Source of the DNA: G963662605 sp963662605
GTDB lineage: Bacteria; Bacteroidota; Ignavibacteria; Ignavibacteriales; Ignavibacteriaceae
DNA length: 64,000 nt
Assembly: GCA_963662605.1 (NCBI GenBank)
Contig: OY759785.1
Location: forward strand, 1,364,001 to 1,428,000
Direction: 5' to 3'
Each line of letters starts with the position of its first letter. Position 1 is the first letter of the stretch. Positions 26,791-35,787 of this stretch are shown here, piece by piece. A program made the translations under genes and the position numbers. The notes under the pieces were generated by a model, which searched no databases, was not told where the DNA came from, and saw nothing but the letters and a program-made list of their open reading frames with translations.

Positions 26791-29064
26791 ATGAAAAAGA
26801 GATACTTCTTTCTGTTTATACTGTTCATTTCGGCAGTGTATAATTTGTCTTATGCTCAGCACCTTGTTATCCAGGCGGAAGCCGGGACGTATGCGTCAAC
26901 CACGAAAGTGGAAAGTGAATACGCAGGCTACACGGGCAGCGGATACATCAATACCGCTAATGCGGTCGGTGCATATCTTGAAATCGAATTCAGCGTTAAA
27001 AACGGTGGAGCCGATACGATTTTTATTTTCTATGGCATGTCAAAGACTGACGACCGCTCGGCTAATGTTCTTTTGAACAACGTTAAAATAATTGATTCGC
27101 TTGCTTTCCCGAGTACCGGCGCGTACACAACATGGAAAGCGGTGTCATTTGTAGCTGATTTGGCAAAGGGAACCAACAAAATCCGTCTTGTTGCCAGAAG
27201 TGCTAACGGATTGACCAATATTGACCGCTTTGAAATCAGCGATGAGCAGGGAGTAATGCAATATCAGCTGACGACCAATATCAGTGGTAAAGGCACAATA
27301 ACAAGAGATCCCAATTCATTATATTATGATGCAGGTACAGTAGTTACATTAACTGCTGTTCCTGATGCTGCTTCAGCTTCGATCTTTTTAGGCTGGACGG
27401 GTGATGCAACGGGAACGAATCCAACAGCGACCGTTACTATGTCTGCTGCTAAAACCGTAACCGCTTCATTTAAATCAACCATTCATGGAAACTACTACAT
27501 ATCACCATCAGGCAGCGATGCAACAGGTGACGGTTCAAAAGCCAATCCATTCTATACATTGCAAAAGGCAGTTGATCTGGTTAACGCCGGTGATTCTATT
27601 ATCTGTGCCGGTGGAACGTATAATTATACTGCGCGTGTTAATATCGGCGCTGTAGGTTCAGCGGATGAAATGATTACCTTAACCTCTGCAAAAGGCGAAC
27701 ACGCAGTTTTCGATTTTTCAGGAATGGCTGACGATGACGCTAATCAAGGCATGAGACTAACAGGCAGTTACTGGCATTTCTATAATTTTGATATTAAGGG
27801 TGCTGGCGACAACGGATTATTAATTGAACGCAATAAGCCAACAGGCGGTAGTTATGCTGATGTTGTCGGACTTACTGATCAGGCACATGATAACCTGATT
27901 GAATTATGTAATTTCTACGAAAATCGTGATGCCGGCCTTCAAATGAAAAACATGGCTACCTATAACAAAATCATTAATTGCGATTCTTATTATAATCGTG
28001 ATGCAACAGACGGTGATGCGGATGGATTTGCTCCTAAGCTGACAGTAGGTACGGGCAACTATTTCTGGGGCTGCCGCTCATGGCAAAACTCCGATGACGG
28101 TTGGGATTTGTACTTGAAATGTACCGAAGATAACTTTCCGGATGATATGACTACGGTTATTGAGAACTGCTGGACAGCTATGAACGGTTTTTATAAAACC
28201 GGAGCCGAAGGTAGTGGAAACGGCAACGGATTCAAACTTGGCGGAAGCTCCGGTAAAGATCAACGTCACAATGCAATTTTACGCAGATGTTTGTCTTTCG
28301 ATAACTTGCAAAAAGGATTTGACCAAAATAACAATACCGGTAACATGACCATGTTGAATTGCACCGGCTTTGCAAAGGCATATGTTTCAAACAGCAGCCA
28401 TTTTACATATCGCTTTGATGGCTCTACATTAGCCTCGGGAAAAGCAATTACGGCTACTAACTGTATTTCGATCGGGGATGGATTGCCAAGAAAAACCTCT
28501 GCGTACGCCGAATGCGAATTACTCAGCGCAACAATAACTTCGTGCGACTGGCTCGCTACCGCTGACGATTTTGTCTCGATTGACACAACAGGTTTTCGCG
28601 GTGCACGTAAAGCTGACGGCAGTTTACCTGATATTAATTTCATGCACTTGAAAGCAACAAATACCAAGTACATTGACAAGGGTGTTTTGGCCGACGGTAT
28701 CAAATATGTCGGTACAGCTCCGGACATGGGATGCTTCGAATACGGAATGTCAACTGACGTAAAGACCGATAAACCGGTTCTTGCAACGAAATACGTTCTT
28801 GCACAGAATTTCCCGAATCCTTTTAACCCGACAACACGTATTCAATTTTCAGTTCCTGCAACAGAGAATGTTTCATTGAAAGTGTATGATGTACTCGGAA
28901 ATGAAATTGCCACTCTCATCAATGAGGAAAAAGCTTCGGGCACATATAATGTCGTTTGGAACGGTGCGGACAATTTCGGAAGAAAAGTCACCAGCGGTAT
29001 TTATTTCTATCAGCTGAAGACTCCGAATTACTCCGAAACTCGTAAAATGATCATGATGAAGTAG
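26791..29064 (+). CDS. T9SS-secreted multidomain PL9 pectate lyase with CBM35-like module, copy 2
   Basis: 757 aa. Order: signal peptide (through LSYAQ); CBM6/35-like carbohydrate-binding module (about 24-150, IQAEAGTYA..., GYINTANAVGAYLEIEF); a bacterial/InlB-type repeat (about 158-228, FLGWTGDATGTNPTATVTM); PL9 beta-helix (about 230-650) with DADGFAPKLTVGTGN (Lys416) and GCRSWQNSDDGWDLY; and a T9SS sorting domain of the FlgD-like subtype (NFPNPFNPTTRI, FGRKVTSGIYFYQL, MIMMK). An extracellular pectin or RG-I lyase that can dock on its substrate. The catalytic domain is paralogous to copy 1; the extra modules are not. Confidence 0.88.
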   Translation: MKKRYFFLFILFISAVYNLSYAQHLVIQAEAGTYASTTKVESEYAGYTGSGYINTANAVGAYLEIEFSVKNGGADTIFIFYGMSKTDDRSANVLLNNVKIIDSLAFPSTGAYTTWKAVSFVADLAKGTNKIRLVARSANGLTNIDRFEISDEQGVMQYQLTTNISGKGTITRDPNSLYYDAGTVVTLTAVPDAASASIFLGWTGDATGTNPTATVTMSAAKTVTASFKSTIHGNYYISPSGSDATGDGSKANPFYTLQKAVDLVNAGDSIICAGGTYNYTARVNIGAVGSADEMITLTSAKGEHAVFDFSGMADDDANQGMRLTGSYWHFYNFDIKGAGDNGLLIERNKPTGGSYADVVGLTDQAHDNLIELCNFYENRDAGLQMKNMATYNKIINCDSYYNRDATDGDADGFAPKLTVGTGNYFWGCRSWQNSDDGWDLYLKCTEDNFPDDMTTVIENCWTAMNGFYKTGAEGSGNGNGFKLGGSSGKDQRHNAILRRCLSFDNLQKGFDQNNNTGNMTMLNCTGFAKAYVSNSSHFTYRFDGSTLASGKAITATNCISIGDGLPRKTSAYAECELLSATITSCDWLATADDFVSIDTTGFRGARKADGSLPDINFMHLKATNTKYIDKGVLADGIKYVGTAPDMGCFEYGMSTDVKTDKPVLATKYVLAQNFPNPFNPTTRIQFSVPATENVSLKVYDVLGNEIATLINEEKASGTYNVVWNGADNFGRKVTSGIYFYQLKTPNYSETRKMIMMK

Positions 29065-29079
29065 TTCTTCAAATTCTTA

Positions 29080-29109
29080 AAAAGCCCCGGTTGCCCCGGG
29101 GCTTTTTTT
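29080..29109 (+). terminator. Intrinsic terminator of the PL9 pair
   Basis: An 11-bp stem AAAAGCCCCGG / CCGGGGCTTTT with a TTGCC loop, followed by T residues. Confidence 0.9.
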
Positions 29110-29247
29110 ATGGGTAAAATTCCCCTATAACCAGCTTTCCACCGTCCCCGTTACTGAATAATTTGTTATTTTTCATGATTAAAGTTTCAATAAATTAATT
29201 TGTCCCGCGCTATGGTTGCCATACGGGATGCAGTAAGGACGTTCGCT

Positions 29248-30444
29248 ATGTTTGCATATCAGAAAAATAATACATATTTCGCTCAGGTTCCGGGAATGAT
29301 GGAGTCGTTGTGCGAAGAGGAATTGCGCGAACTTGGTGCAGTCAATACAAAGGTAATGTACAGAGGGGTATCATTTGAGGCCGATAAAACAGCCTTGTAC
29401 AGAATTAACTACCAATCGCGTATGATTTCACGAGTCTTAGCCCCGCTTGTGGTTTTTCCCTGCTATAATACAAACGCGCTGACTAATATCGCTCCCAAGA
29501 TAAAGTGGGAGACATTTATGTCATTGGAAAAGACTTTTGCTATTACCTGCTCGGTGACGAAAAGTAAGATAACAAACTCATTATATGCCGCTCAATGTTT
29601 GAAGGACGGCATCGCGGATTATTTCCGTTCATTATACGATAAACGTCCGGATGTAGACACCGTAAACCCTGATGTACGCATCAATCTCCATATCGAAGAG
29701 GGAACTGCTATTATTAGTTTAGATACTTCCGGCGAATCGCTGCACAAAAGAGGCTACCGCTTATTGGCGGGCGAAGCTCCTATGCAGGAAACACTTGCCG
29801 CCGCGATTATCCGGTTGAGCGGTTGGAATGGCGAAAAGCCTCTGTGGGATTGTATGTGCGGTTCGGGGACAATCCTTTCCGAAGCATTGATGCATTATTG
29901 CAAACTGCCTGCCCAGTATTTACGAAAGAAGTTCGGGTTTTTCAATCTGCCCGATTTCGATTCGGCAATCTGGAAGAAGATCAAAGAAGATTGCGAGAAA
30001 GAAATTCGTCCGTTGCCAAAGGGACTTATCTCCGGCAGCGATATTTCACAAAGGATTTTAAAAGTTGCGGAAGAGAATCTTTCAAGACTCCCGTTTTCTG
30101 ATGCCGTCAAACTTTCCGGACAGCCGTTTCAGCACATTAATAGTTTTGAAAACGGTGTGCTCATTACAAATCCGCCATACGGAATCCGTTTGGGAAATAT
30201 TGAAGACGTGAAAGTACTCTACAAAGAACTCGGCGATTTTATCAAAACCAGATGCCACGGCACCACAGCATTTATTTATACCGGTGATCCTACTCTAAGA
30301 AAATCCATAGGACTCCGTACTTCGCGGAGAATCCCTCTGGTAAACGGTAAGTTAGAGGGCGTGCTGTTCCAGATTGACAGCTACGAGGGAAGTAAAAAGA
30401 GAAAATACCGGCAGGATGAAAACGATACCAGCACAGAAAATTGA
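29248..30444 (+). CDS. THUMP-domain class I SAM-dependent RNA methyltransferase (RlmL/Trm14-like)
   Basis: 398 aa from the ATG at 29248. This start is preferred to upstream in-frame TTG/ATG codons because AAGGA lies eight bases before it and the family begins with a short lead into YFAQVPGMMESLCEEEL. N-terminal THUMP/ferredoxin-like region (about 1-155); Rossmann methyltransferase with motif I-like DCMCGSGTILSEAL, SGSDIS, and the N6/N2-guanine motif IV TNPPYGIRLG. Homologues modify 23S rRNA (m2G2445) or tRNA; which RNA is used here is unknown. The GT9 gene starts 10 bp downstream, so the two are co-transcribed. Confidence 0.88.
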   Translation: MFAYQKNNTYFAQVPGMMESLCEEELRELGAVNTKVMYRGVSFEADKTALYRINYQSRMISRVLAPLVVFPCYNTNALTNIAPKIKWETFMSLEKTFAITCSVTKSKITNSLYAAQCLKDGIADYFRSLYDKRPDVDTVNPDVRINLHIEEGTAIISLDTSGESLHKRGYRLLAGEAPMQETLAAAIIRLSGWNGEKPLWDCMCGSGTILSEALMHYCKLPAQYLRKKFGFFNLPDFDSAIWKKIKEDCEKEIRPLPKGLISGSDISQRILKVAEENLSRLPFSDAVKLSGQPFQHINSFENGVLITNPPYGIRLGNIEDVKVLYKELGDFIKTRCHGTTAFIYTGDPTLRKSIGLRTSRRIPLVNGKLEGVLFQIDSYEGSKKRKYRQDENDTSTEN

Positions 30445-30453
30445 TATTTTCTT

Positions 30454-31485
30454 ATGAGTAAAAGAAAACGAATACTGATTGTCCGTCAGGATAGAATTGG
30501 TGATGTGGTATTATCAACTCCGGTTGTACGGGAAGTGAAGAGAAAATTCCCGGATGCGTTCATTGCCGTTCTTGTCAGCAAATACACCGCGGATATCTAT
30601 GAACACAATCCGTATGTTGATAAAATTTTGTTCACCGATGATTACGACGATGGCTCGTTTTCGGCGTTCATTAAAAAAGTAAAAGAGATTCGCAGTTACA
30701 GGTTTACTCACTCATTTAGTTTGCTCCCTCAATCAAGAATTAATTATATGCTATTTTGCGCGGGCATTCCATACCGCATGAGCGAGGGAGTCCGGTTATA
30801 TCAATTCCTCACCTTTACCAAATTCGTCTCCCGTCATAAATACATCCCGCTGCGCCATGAAGCAGATTACTGCCTTGATCTCGTCAGGAGAATCGGCGTT
30901 GAACCGGAAAGTATGGACACCGAAATTTTCCTTTCGGAAAGCGAATCAGCTGAAGTGAAGAATCGGAAGCTCTCTTTGCTCGGCGATAAGAAGCATTTGG
31001 TTGCAGTTCATTCGTCAAGCAAGAAATCTGCTCCAAACTGGACTGCTGCAACATATAAAGCACTCATTGATAAGCTTATGGATACTCCGGATGTACAGGT
31101 TGTAATTACCGATGTGGATATTCCGGAAGAGTTGAAAGCGATCCCCGGGGTAATGTACAAAAGCAATAAGGACTCGCTGAGGGATTCCATCCTAACCTTC
31201 GCTGCGTGTGATGTACTGGTATCTGCCAGCACAGGGCCCATGCATATAGCTGCGGCGCTCAAAGTGCCTACAGTATCGCTCTTTTGCCCTCTGCCGGCGT
31301 GTTCTCCGGTCAGATGGGGACCGCTCGGCAATCGTTCAAGGATAATGCTTCCGGCGCACACAGACTGCGAAAAAGTATGCAAAACCAGTCCCTACGAATG
31401 CACCTTCTCCGGCGAATCTGAAATATCAGTGGATAGAGTGCGCAATGTAGTACTTGAAGTGCTTTCGAAGAATTCTATATTATGA
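30454..31485 (+). CDS. Glycosyltransferase family 9 (heptosyltransferase-like)
   Basis: 343 aa. N-terminus ILIVRQDRIGDVVLSTPVVREVKRKFP is the GT9 start; the C-terminal donor-binding region has STGPMHIAAALKVPTVSLF and RWGP. GT9 enzymes (WaaC/WaaF type) transfer heptose from ADP-heptose to the LPS core at the inner face of the cytoplasmic membrane. The exact sugar is not determinable. It is 10 bp from the methyltransferase gene and ends directly at a hairpin terminator that overlaps its stop codon region. No other LPS core genes are close. Confidence 0.9.
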   Translation: MSKRKRILIVRQDRIGDVVLSTPVVREVKRKFPDAFIAVLVSKYTADIYEHNPYVDKILFTDDYDDGSFSAFIKKVKEIRSYRFTHSFSLLPQSRINYMLFCAGIPYRMSEGVRLYQFLTFTKFVSRHKYIPLRHEADYCLDLVRRIGVEPESMDTEIFLSESESAEVKNRKLSLLGDKKHLVAVHSSSKKSAPNWTAATYKALIDKLMDTPDVQVVITDVDIPEELKAIPGVMYKSNKDSLRDSILTFAACDVLVSASTGPMHIAAALKVPTVSLFCPLPACSPVRWGPLGNRSRIMLPAHTDCEKVCKTSPYECTFSGESEISVDRVRNVVLEVLSKNSIL

Positions 31486-31520
31486 ACGGCAAAGCCCCTT
31501 TGAGGAGCTCTGCCGTTTTT
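31485..31520 (+). terminator. Intrinsic terminator of the methyltransferase-GT9 unit
   Basis: A 7-bp stem AACGGCA / TGCCGTT closing a larger loop with a small inner stem, followed by T residues. It begins at the GT9 stop codon. Confidence 0.75.
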
Positions 31521-31586
31521 AAAAGCGCATAAGTTTTACACCAATAGCATAAGGTACGGAAGATAATTAAAAACTATCTCTTGCTT

Positions 31587-33185
31587 TTAATTTTCACACA
31601 CTGACCCGGCTTTGGCGCGGCGGCCGTTGAGCTGCCACTCGATGTTTATCGTGTTCGGGAATGTTACTCCAAACGCGTATTTATGCCTGCCCGGCAGAAA
31701 TATGGTTGCCTGGCCTCTGTCTATCGGCGTTGGCGAAAAACTATTCTTATCTCCTACAGGTATATATACGCTTCTGTCATTAACGTTCAGATATCCGAAC
31801 CACGCCGTCATCGTACCGTTATGGTTATCAATTTCCTTTTCAATAACCAACCGTACCGGTTTCGGCAGAGTGTTAACCACCGAAAACACCATGCTGTCCG
31901 AAAGGGCTGATGAAGCGCTGTCATACTGAACCCGAACAATTCTGTCGCCAACGGTCGCAACATCCGCGGCAAGAATCGTTGCCCTCAACAGCGAATCCGA
32001 AACAAACGTCGTTGTCCGAACGGAGTCATTCCATAGCACTTTTGAGGCAGAAGTAAATCCTTTGCCCGTGACTTCAAGCGTAAAATTGCCAGTATTCGCA
32101 AAAACAATTGCCGGTGAAATACTTTCAACTCGCGTTGAAGCTAAAAGACTATCAGGCTTAATGCAAAAAACCCGTGGAATAGAATCTAAATCGCAAGCAT
32201 AATATAATTCATCCGGATATAGCTCTGAAAATTTGGTCTCACCATAGGGAGGGAGTGACAACACGCGAAGTAAATTTCCGCTGGAAGACTCGTAAATTGA
32301 AATTTTCCCTGTCTTGTATTCCTCAAACTCATCTGTTGAATCGTAGCGCTCTAAACTTGTTTCCACTAATACCATGTATTTCCCATTGTTGGTAAAAAAG
32401 GGATCAGCATAACCGTTCTCATGAATAAAAGCAGAATTTGTATTATTATTAAAATCATGCAGTCGATAATAACTATTTTTATCAGCCGTATCCCCGCTAT
32501 ATGAGCCTATTATTCCTAATCCGTCGCTTCCAAAACAGAGCTGATTTGTTTTAGCACCTTGGTACTCTAATTCGTATAAATATTGCTCACTTATAATTGA
32601 ATTACTTGCCACAGAATAGGTCAGCAACTTTGTTTTTTCTACACCCACATCATCATAGACAGTATCCTTTGTAAAATATATCAGAGAATCGTTTCTGGAG
32701 AAGAACGCATCTTCATTTTCATCGCTTAAAGCCATATAATTATAAGTTGTTTCTTCAGTACTCGATAGCAAGTTCACAATGTGTAAATTAGCCCTGTTAG
32801 TTGATAGATTTTTTGCAAAAACATATAGTCTATTTTGAGAATTAAGAATTTTACCTATTTGTTGCTGAGAAAATGGTAGTACAATGTATTGAGATGGGTA
32901 TTTCAAATTAAATGCCTCAGCATTATCCAGTCCCTGATCTACCACAAGCCATTCATCTTTGTTGTCAATATTAAATGAGTTAAATACTGCGCTATCCAGA
33001 CAAGTTGTCCATTGCTTTGATTGTAAGTCAAATTTCTTTATGGCCCAAGGTGAATACCTTGTTGAAATTGAGTCACTGTTTTCACTTCTATAAATGTAAG
33101 GTTGTGAAAATATATTCTTTCCCAAAAAGCACAAGATAATGAGCAAAAAAATCATATTAACTTCAACGTGCTTATAAAAACTCAT
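31587..33185 (-). CDS. Secreted protein with beta-propeller-like N-terminus and IPT/TIG domain, function unknown
   Basis: 532 aa from the ATG at 33185. An ATG 12 bases earlier is in frame, but GGAGG lies five bases before the chosen codon, a strong ribosome-binding site. N-terminal hydrophobic segment ending FSQ (signal peptide). The middle part (about 30-340) is rich in W/Y/D-containing beta-type stretches (e.g. NGKYMVLVETSLERYD) and may be a propeller. An IPT/TIG-like immunoglobulin fold follows (about 350-440, ISPAIVFANTGNFTLEVTGKGF), then a C-terminal beta domain with YIPVGDKNSF. No T9SS tail. Third gene of a three-gene operon. Confidence 0.75.
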   Translation of the reverse strand: MSFYKHVEVNMIFLLIILCFLGKNIFSQPYIYRSENSDSISTRYSPWAIKKFDLQSKQWTTCLDSAVFNSFNIDNKDEWLVVDQGLDNAEAFNLKYPSQYIVLPFSQQQIGKILNSQNRLYVFAKNLSTNRANLHIVNLLSSTEETTYNYMALSDENEDAFFSRNDSLIYFTKDTVYDDVGVEKTKLLTYSVASNSIISEQYLYELEYQGAKTNQLCFGSDGLGIIGSYSGDTADKNSYYRLHDFNNNTNSAFIHENGYADPFFTNNGKYMVLVETSLERYDSTDEFEEYKTGKISIYESSSGNLLRVLSLPPYGETKFSELYPDELYYACDLDSIPRVFCIKPDSLLASTRVESISPAIVFANTGNFTLEVTGKGFTSASKVLWNDSVRTTTFVSDSLLRATILAADVATVGDRIVRVQYDSASSALSDSMVFSVVNTLPKPVRLVIEKEIDNHNGTMTAWFGYLNVNDRSVYIPVGDKNSFSPTPIDRGQATIFLPGRHKYAFGVTFPNTINIEWQLNGRRAKAGSVCEN

Positions 33186-33205
33186 CAGATCCTCCATTTT
33201 TTTAT

Positions 33206-35776
33206 TTAATTTCCGCCGAGAGATTTAAATATTTTGTAAACTTCCTCGCCATAATATTTATGAGTATACTTGTCTTTCGCTTCTGGATTTAATTGCCAAG
33301 TATTGTTTTTATTATTCCATTTAAATAAATATCCACCATTATAAAGCTGAAAGCTTTCCTTCAACAACTGTTGCTGCGTATAGTTTCCTTTTCGTGATAA
33401 ATGACCTCTTGCATAATCAATCTTTCTCTTAAATACGGCAATCGCTGTATCAATATTTATTTTCCAATTCCATATTGATTGCTCCGATGGATGTGAGTCC
33501 AGCTGACCTATTCCAAAGCCATTCGGCCTGCCATATTTTGGCCAGCCACGTTCCCCATAAGGCCATTTCACTTTAAACCACTCAAATTGTTCAATTGTTG
33601 CATTTCTATTTTCATAGCTAACAATAGCTCGCATCTCTAAACGTTTTTCACCCGAATTTATATACGTAAATATTTCACTCGTGTCAGGGTTATTGCCCAA
33701 TATCTTGTTCCCTTTTGCCTGTCCAATGCCAATAATCTTATAATTGGCATCACGCATAACAACTTTTACGTATACGTACCCTCCTGTAAAATACGGGGTT
33801 TGGTTCCCAACATCTCCTAAAACTATATCAGCCGCACTACAATCATCCCGGGTTGGCGCTTTGACTATTGAAGTATCTAAATTAGCCAATTTAAATGGGA
33901 CAACCCATTGCATCTCATTGTCGCTGTGAAAATCGGCGATTCGTTTTGTTTCCTTGAAACAAGTGTTTGCCACGCGTGCGCATATATTACGACCACTTAA
34001 ATACTTTCTTAAAATAGTGCTGCCTACCCAGTATCTCCATTGAAAAGTTGCATAGCCATTGAATTGTTTATTCAACTTAGCCCGGCAAGTCACCGTCGGC
34101 ATTTGAGGCACATGAGAAATCGAGTCATATTGTGAAGTACTATCCGGATAAAGTATTTTAATATTATCTAAGGTTTCGATTTTAACCGGGATATATTTCG
34201 GCGAAGCCATTGCTACTAATGGGCATGTTTCACCTTGAGTGATTTTTTTTGCTGTCTTCGTACCTTTTCGTTTTGCCGCGTAAAACTTATCTAATTCTGT
34301 TTTGATCCGCTGCCAACTCGTATCAATGGTTTTGTGTTTTACTTTTTCATTTAAAGTTTCAACTATTCCGATATCTAACTTGACCGTGCCGCCGTCATCC
34401 TCAAGACTATCTGCCGCCACGAACATAATGGGTTTTACCACGCTTGCAAAGTAATTGTTTTTCGCAAATTCTCCGCCTGAAGGCTTTGCTAATATATCGC
34501 CCCATACACATCCTTCCATCATTCCTACTTCATACTGCTGGTCATCCGGAAAATCCACGTATTCGCCATTTGCATTTAATTGCTGTATCGTTATTGTTGC
34601 CGTATCCCCAGCTCCTATCATCGGCGGATCAACTATTGCCCGTATTAGTGGTGGATTTATTACTAAAGTACGTATTGAGTCCTTAATATTAGCATCTGAA
34701 CTACTTACCCGGATTGTTGCCGTAGCAGGCTGTAATGTGGCAGTACCATCCGCAATTATCTGAAATTCAGCATTCCCGTCTTGCTGCGCCAGTGCATTTA
34801 TGGTCTTGTATTCTCCGTCTTGAGCCGGGTCAATTAAATTTATATACTGTCCGCCTGTAAGAATTTCAACTTTATATGTGGCGTTAGCCGACACATTATA
34901 ATTACAAATTCCGGGAGCTATACTCCGCAATCTATATGCTTCGGGGTTATCTAAAGACAGCATCCCCCATGTCGTATCTCCTGAACGAATATAATCGTCA
35001 TTCATGTAAAAGTTTACGGCGGGAGCAAGACGATTTATTAATACCCGCGTCTGTTTTGTGATATTTCCCCAAGTAATGCTAATGTCGGCATACCTATCTA
35101 CCGTATCAGTGCATAATTTTTTTTGCCTAATGCCTATACTGGAACCTTGCGGATAGGCAGCAGAATAAAAGCTGCCTATTTCATTATCCCCATCGTAAAA
35201 ACTAACATAGTCCGTTTCTGTAACAATTTCGTAAGAGACTGTTTGGCCTTCACAAATCCATGACCCTTTTGAATTACAACTATTGCCGGCACTCATACCG
35301 ACACTTCTATTGAAGGAAAAACATAAAGGTACATTTTCGCCTTGGACATCAAAATCATTCGCATATGGCGTACTGATATGCGAAAAGTATTCAGCCGTCA
35401 GTCCGTATCCCGGCCCGGTTAAGCGATAGCTTCCCTCATCCTTTAATACTTCATTATAATAAACGTAATATGATAGATCTGCAATTTGATTGGGATCAAG
35501 CGCAATTCTATAGAGTATCTCATAAGAACCGGGAAGTACACCTTTGATTTTTAATGTTGCATGCCCAAATGAGTCGATTGGCGACCGAATCGCCCAATTA
35601 CCGGGACAAGGATCATATACGACAATCTGCCCAATTTGGGGAGGATTACTACTCCAATGCATTTCTATGCGAATGCTATCATTTATATGAATGCTATCTT
35701 CCATATAATTAATTTGTGCATGCAAATTGACAAATAGTATAATCAAGAGATAAATCAGGGTTTTTACTTTTTTCAT
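33206..35776 (-). CDS. Large secreted protein with lysozyme-like C-terminal region, function unknown
   Basis: 856 aa, signal peptide (..LLIILFVNLHAQ). The first ~430 residues look like several Ig-like beta domains, including VDPPMIGAGDTATITI. The last ~120 residues contain NGFGIGQLDSHPS, WNWKINIDTAIAVFKRKIDYAR and QLYNGGYLFKWN. This pattern (GxGIGQL, W-N-W/N-I, later Y-N-G-G) resembles lytic-transglycosylase/lysozyme-like domains, but no catalytic Glu was pinned down. A strong Shine-Dalgarno (GGAGGGAAAG) precedes the ATG. It lies 11 bp after the LamG gene and 20 bp before the TIG gene. No T9SS sorting domain. The region looks more AT-rich than its neighbours (by eye only). Confidence 0.72.
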   Translation of the reverse strand: MKKVKTLIYLLIILFVNLHAQINYMEDSIHINDSIRIEMHWSSNPPQIGQIVVYDPCPGNWAIRSPIDSFGHATLKIKGVLPGSYEILYRIALDPNQIADLSYYVYYNEVLKDEGSYRLTGPGYGLTAEYFSHISTPYANDFDVQGENVPLCFSFNRSVGMSAGNSCNSKGSWICEGQTVSYEIVTETDYVSFYDGDNEIGSFYSAAYPQGSSIGIRQKKLCTDTVDRYADISITWGNITKQTRVLINRLAPAVNFYMNDDYIRSGDTTWGMLSLDNPEAYRLRSIAPGICNYNVSANATYKVEILTGGQYINLIDPAQDGEYKTINALAQQDGNAEFQIIADGTATLQPATATIRVSSSDANIKDSIRTLVINPPLIRAIVDPPMIGAGDTATITIQQLNANGEYVDFPDDQQYEVGMMEGCVWGDILAKPSGGEFAKNNYFASVVKPIMFVAADSLEDDGGTVKLDIGIVETLNEKVKHKTIDTSWQRIKTELDKFYAAKRKGTKTAKKITQGETCPLVAMASPKYIPVKIETLDNIKILYPDSTSQYDSISHVPQMPTVTCRAKLNKQFNGYATFQWRYWVGSTILRKYLSGRNICARVANTCFKETKRIADFHSDNEMQWVVPFKLANLDTSIVKAPTRDDCSAADIVLGDVGNQTPYFTGGYVYVKVVMRDANYKIIGIGQAKGNKILGNNPDTSEIFTYINSGEKRLEMRAIVSYENRNATIEQFEWFKVKWPYGERGWPKYGRPNGFGIGQLDSHPSEQSIWNWKINIDTAIAVFKRKIDYARGHLSRKGNYTQQQLLKESFQLYNGGYLFKWNNKNNTWQLNPEAKDKYTHKYYGEEVYKIFKSLGGN

Positions 35777-35787
35777 TGCTTTCCCTC

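Noticed and set aside
33744..34763. Plus-strand open frames inside the 856-aa gene
   Set aside because: They overlap the minus-strand gene, which has a signal peptide, a strong ribosome-binding site and operon spacing; the plus-strand frames have none.
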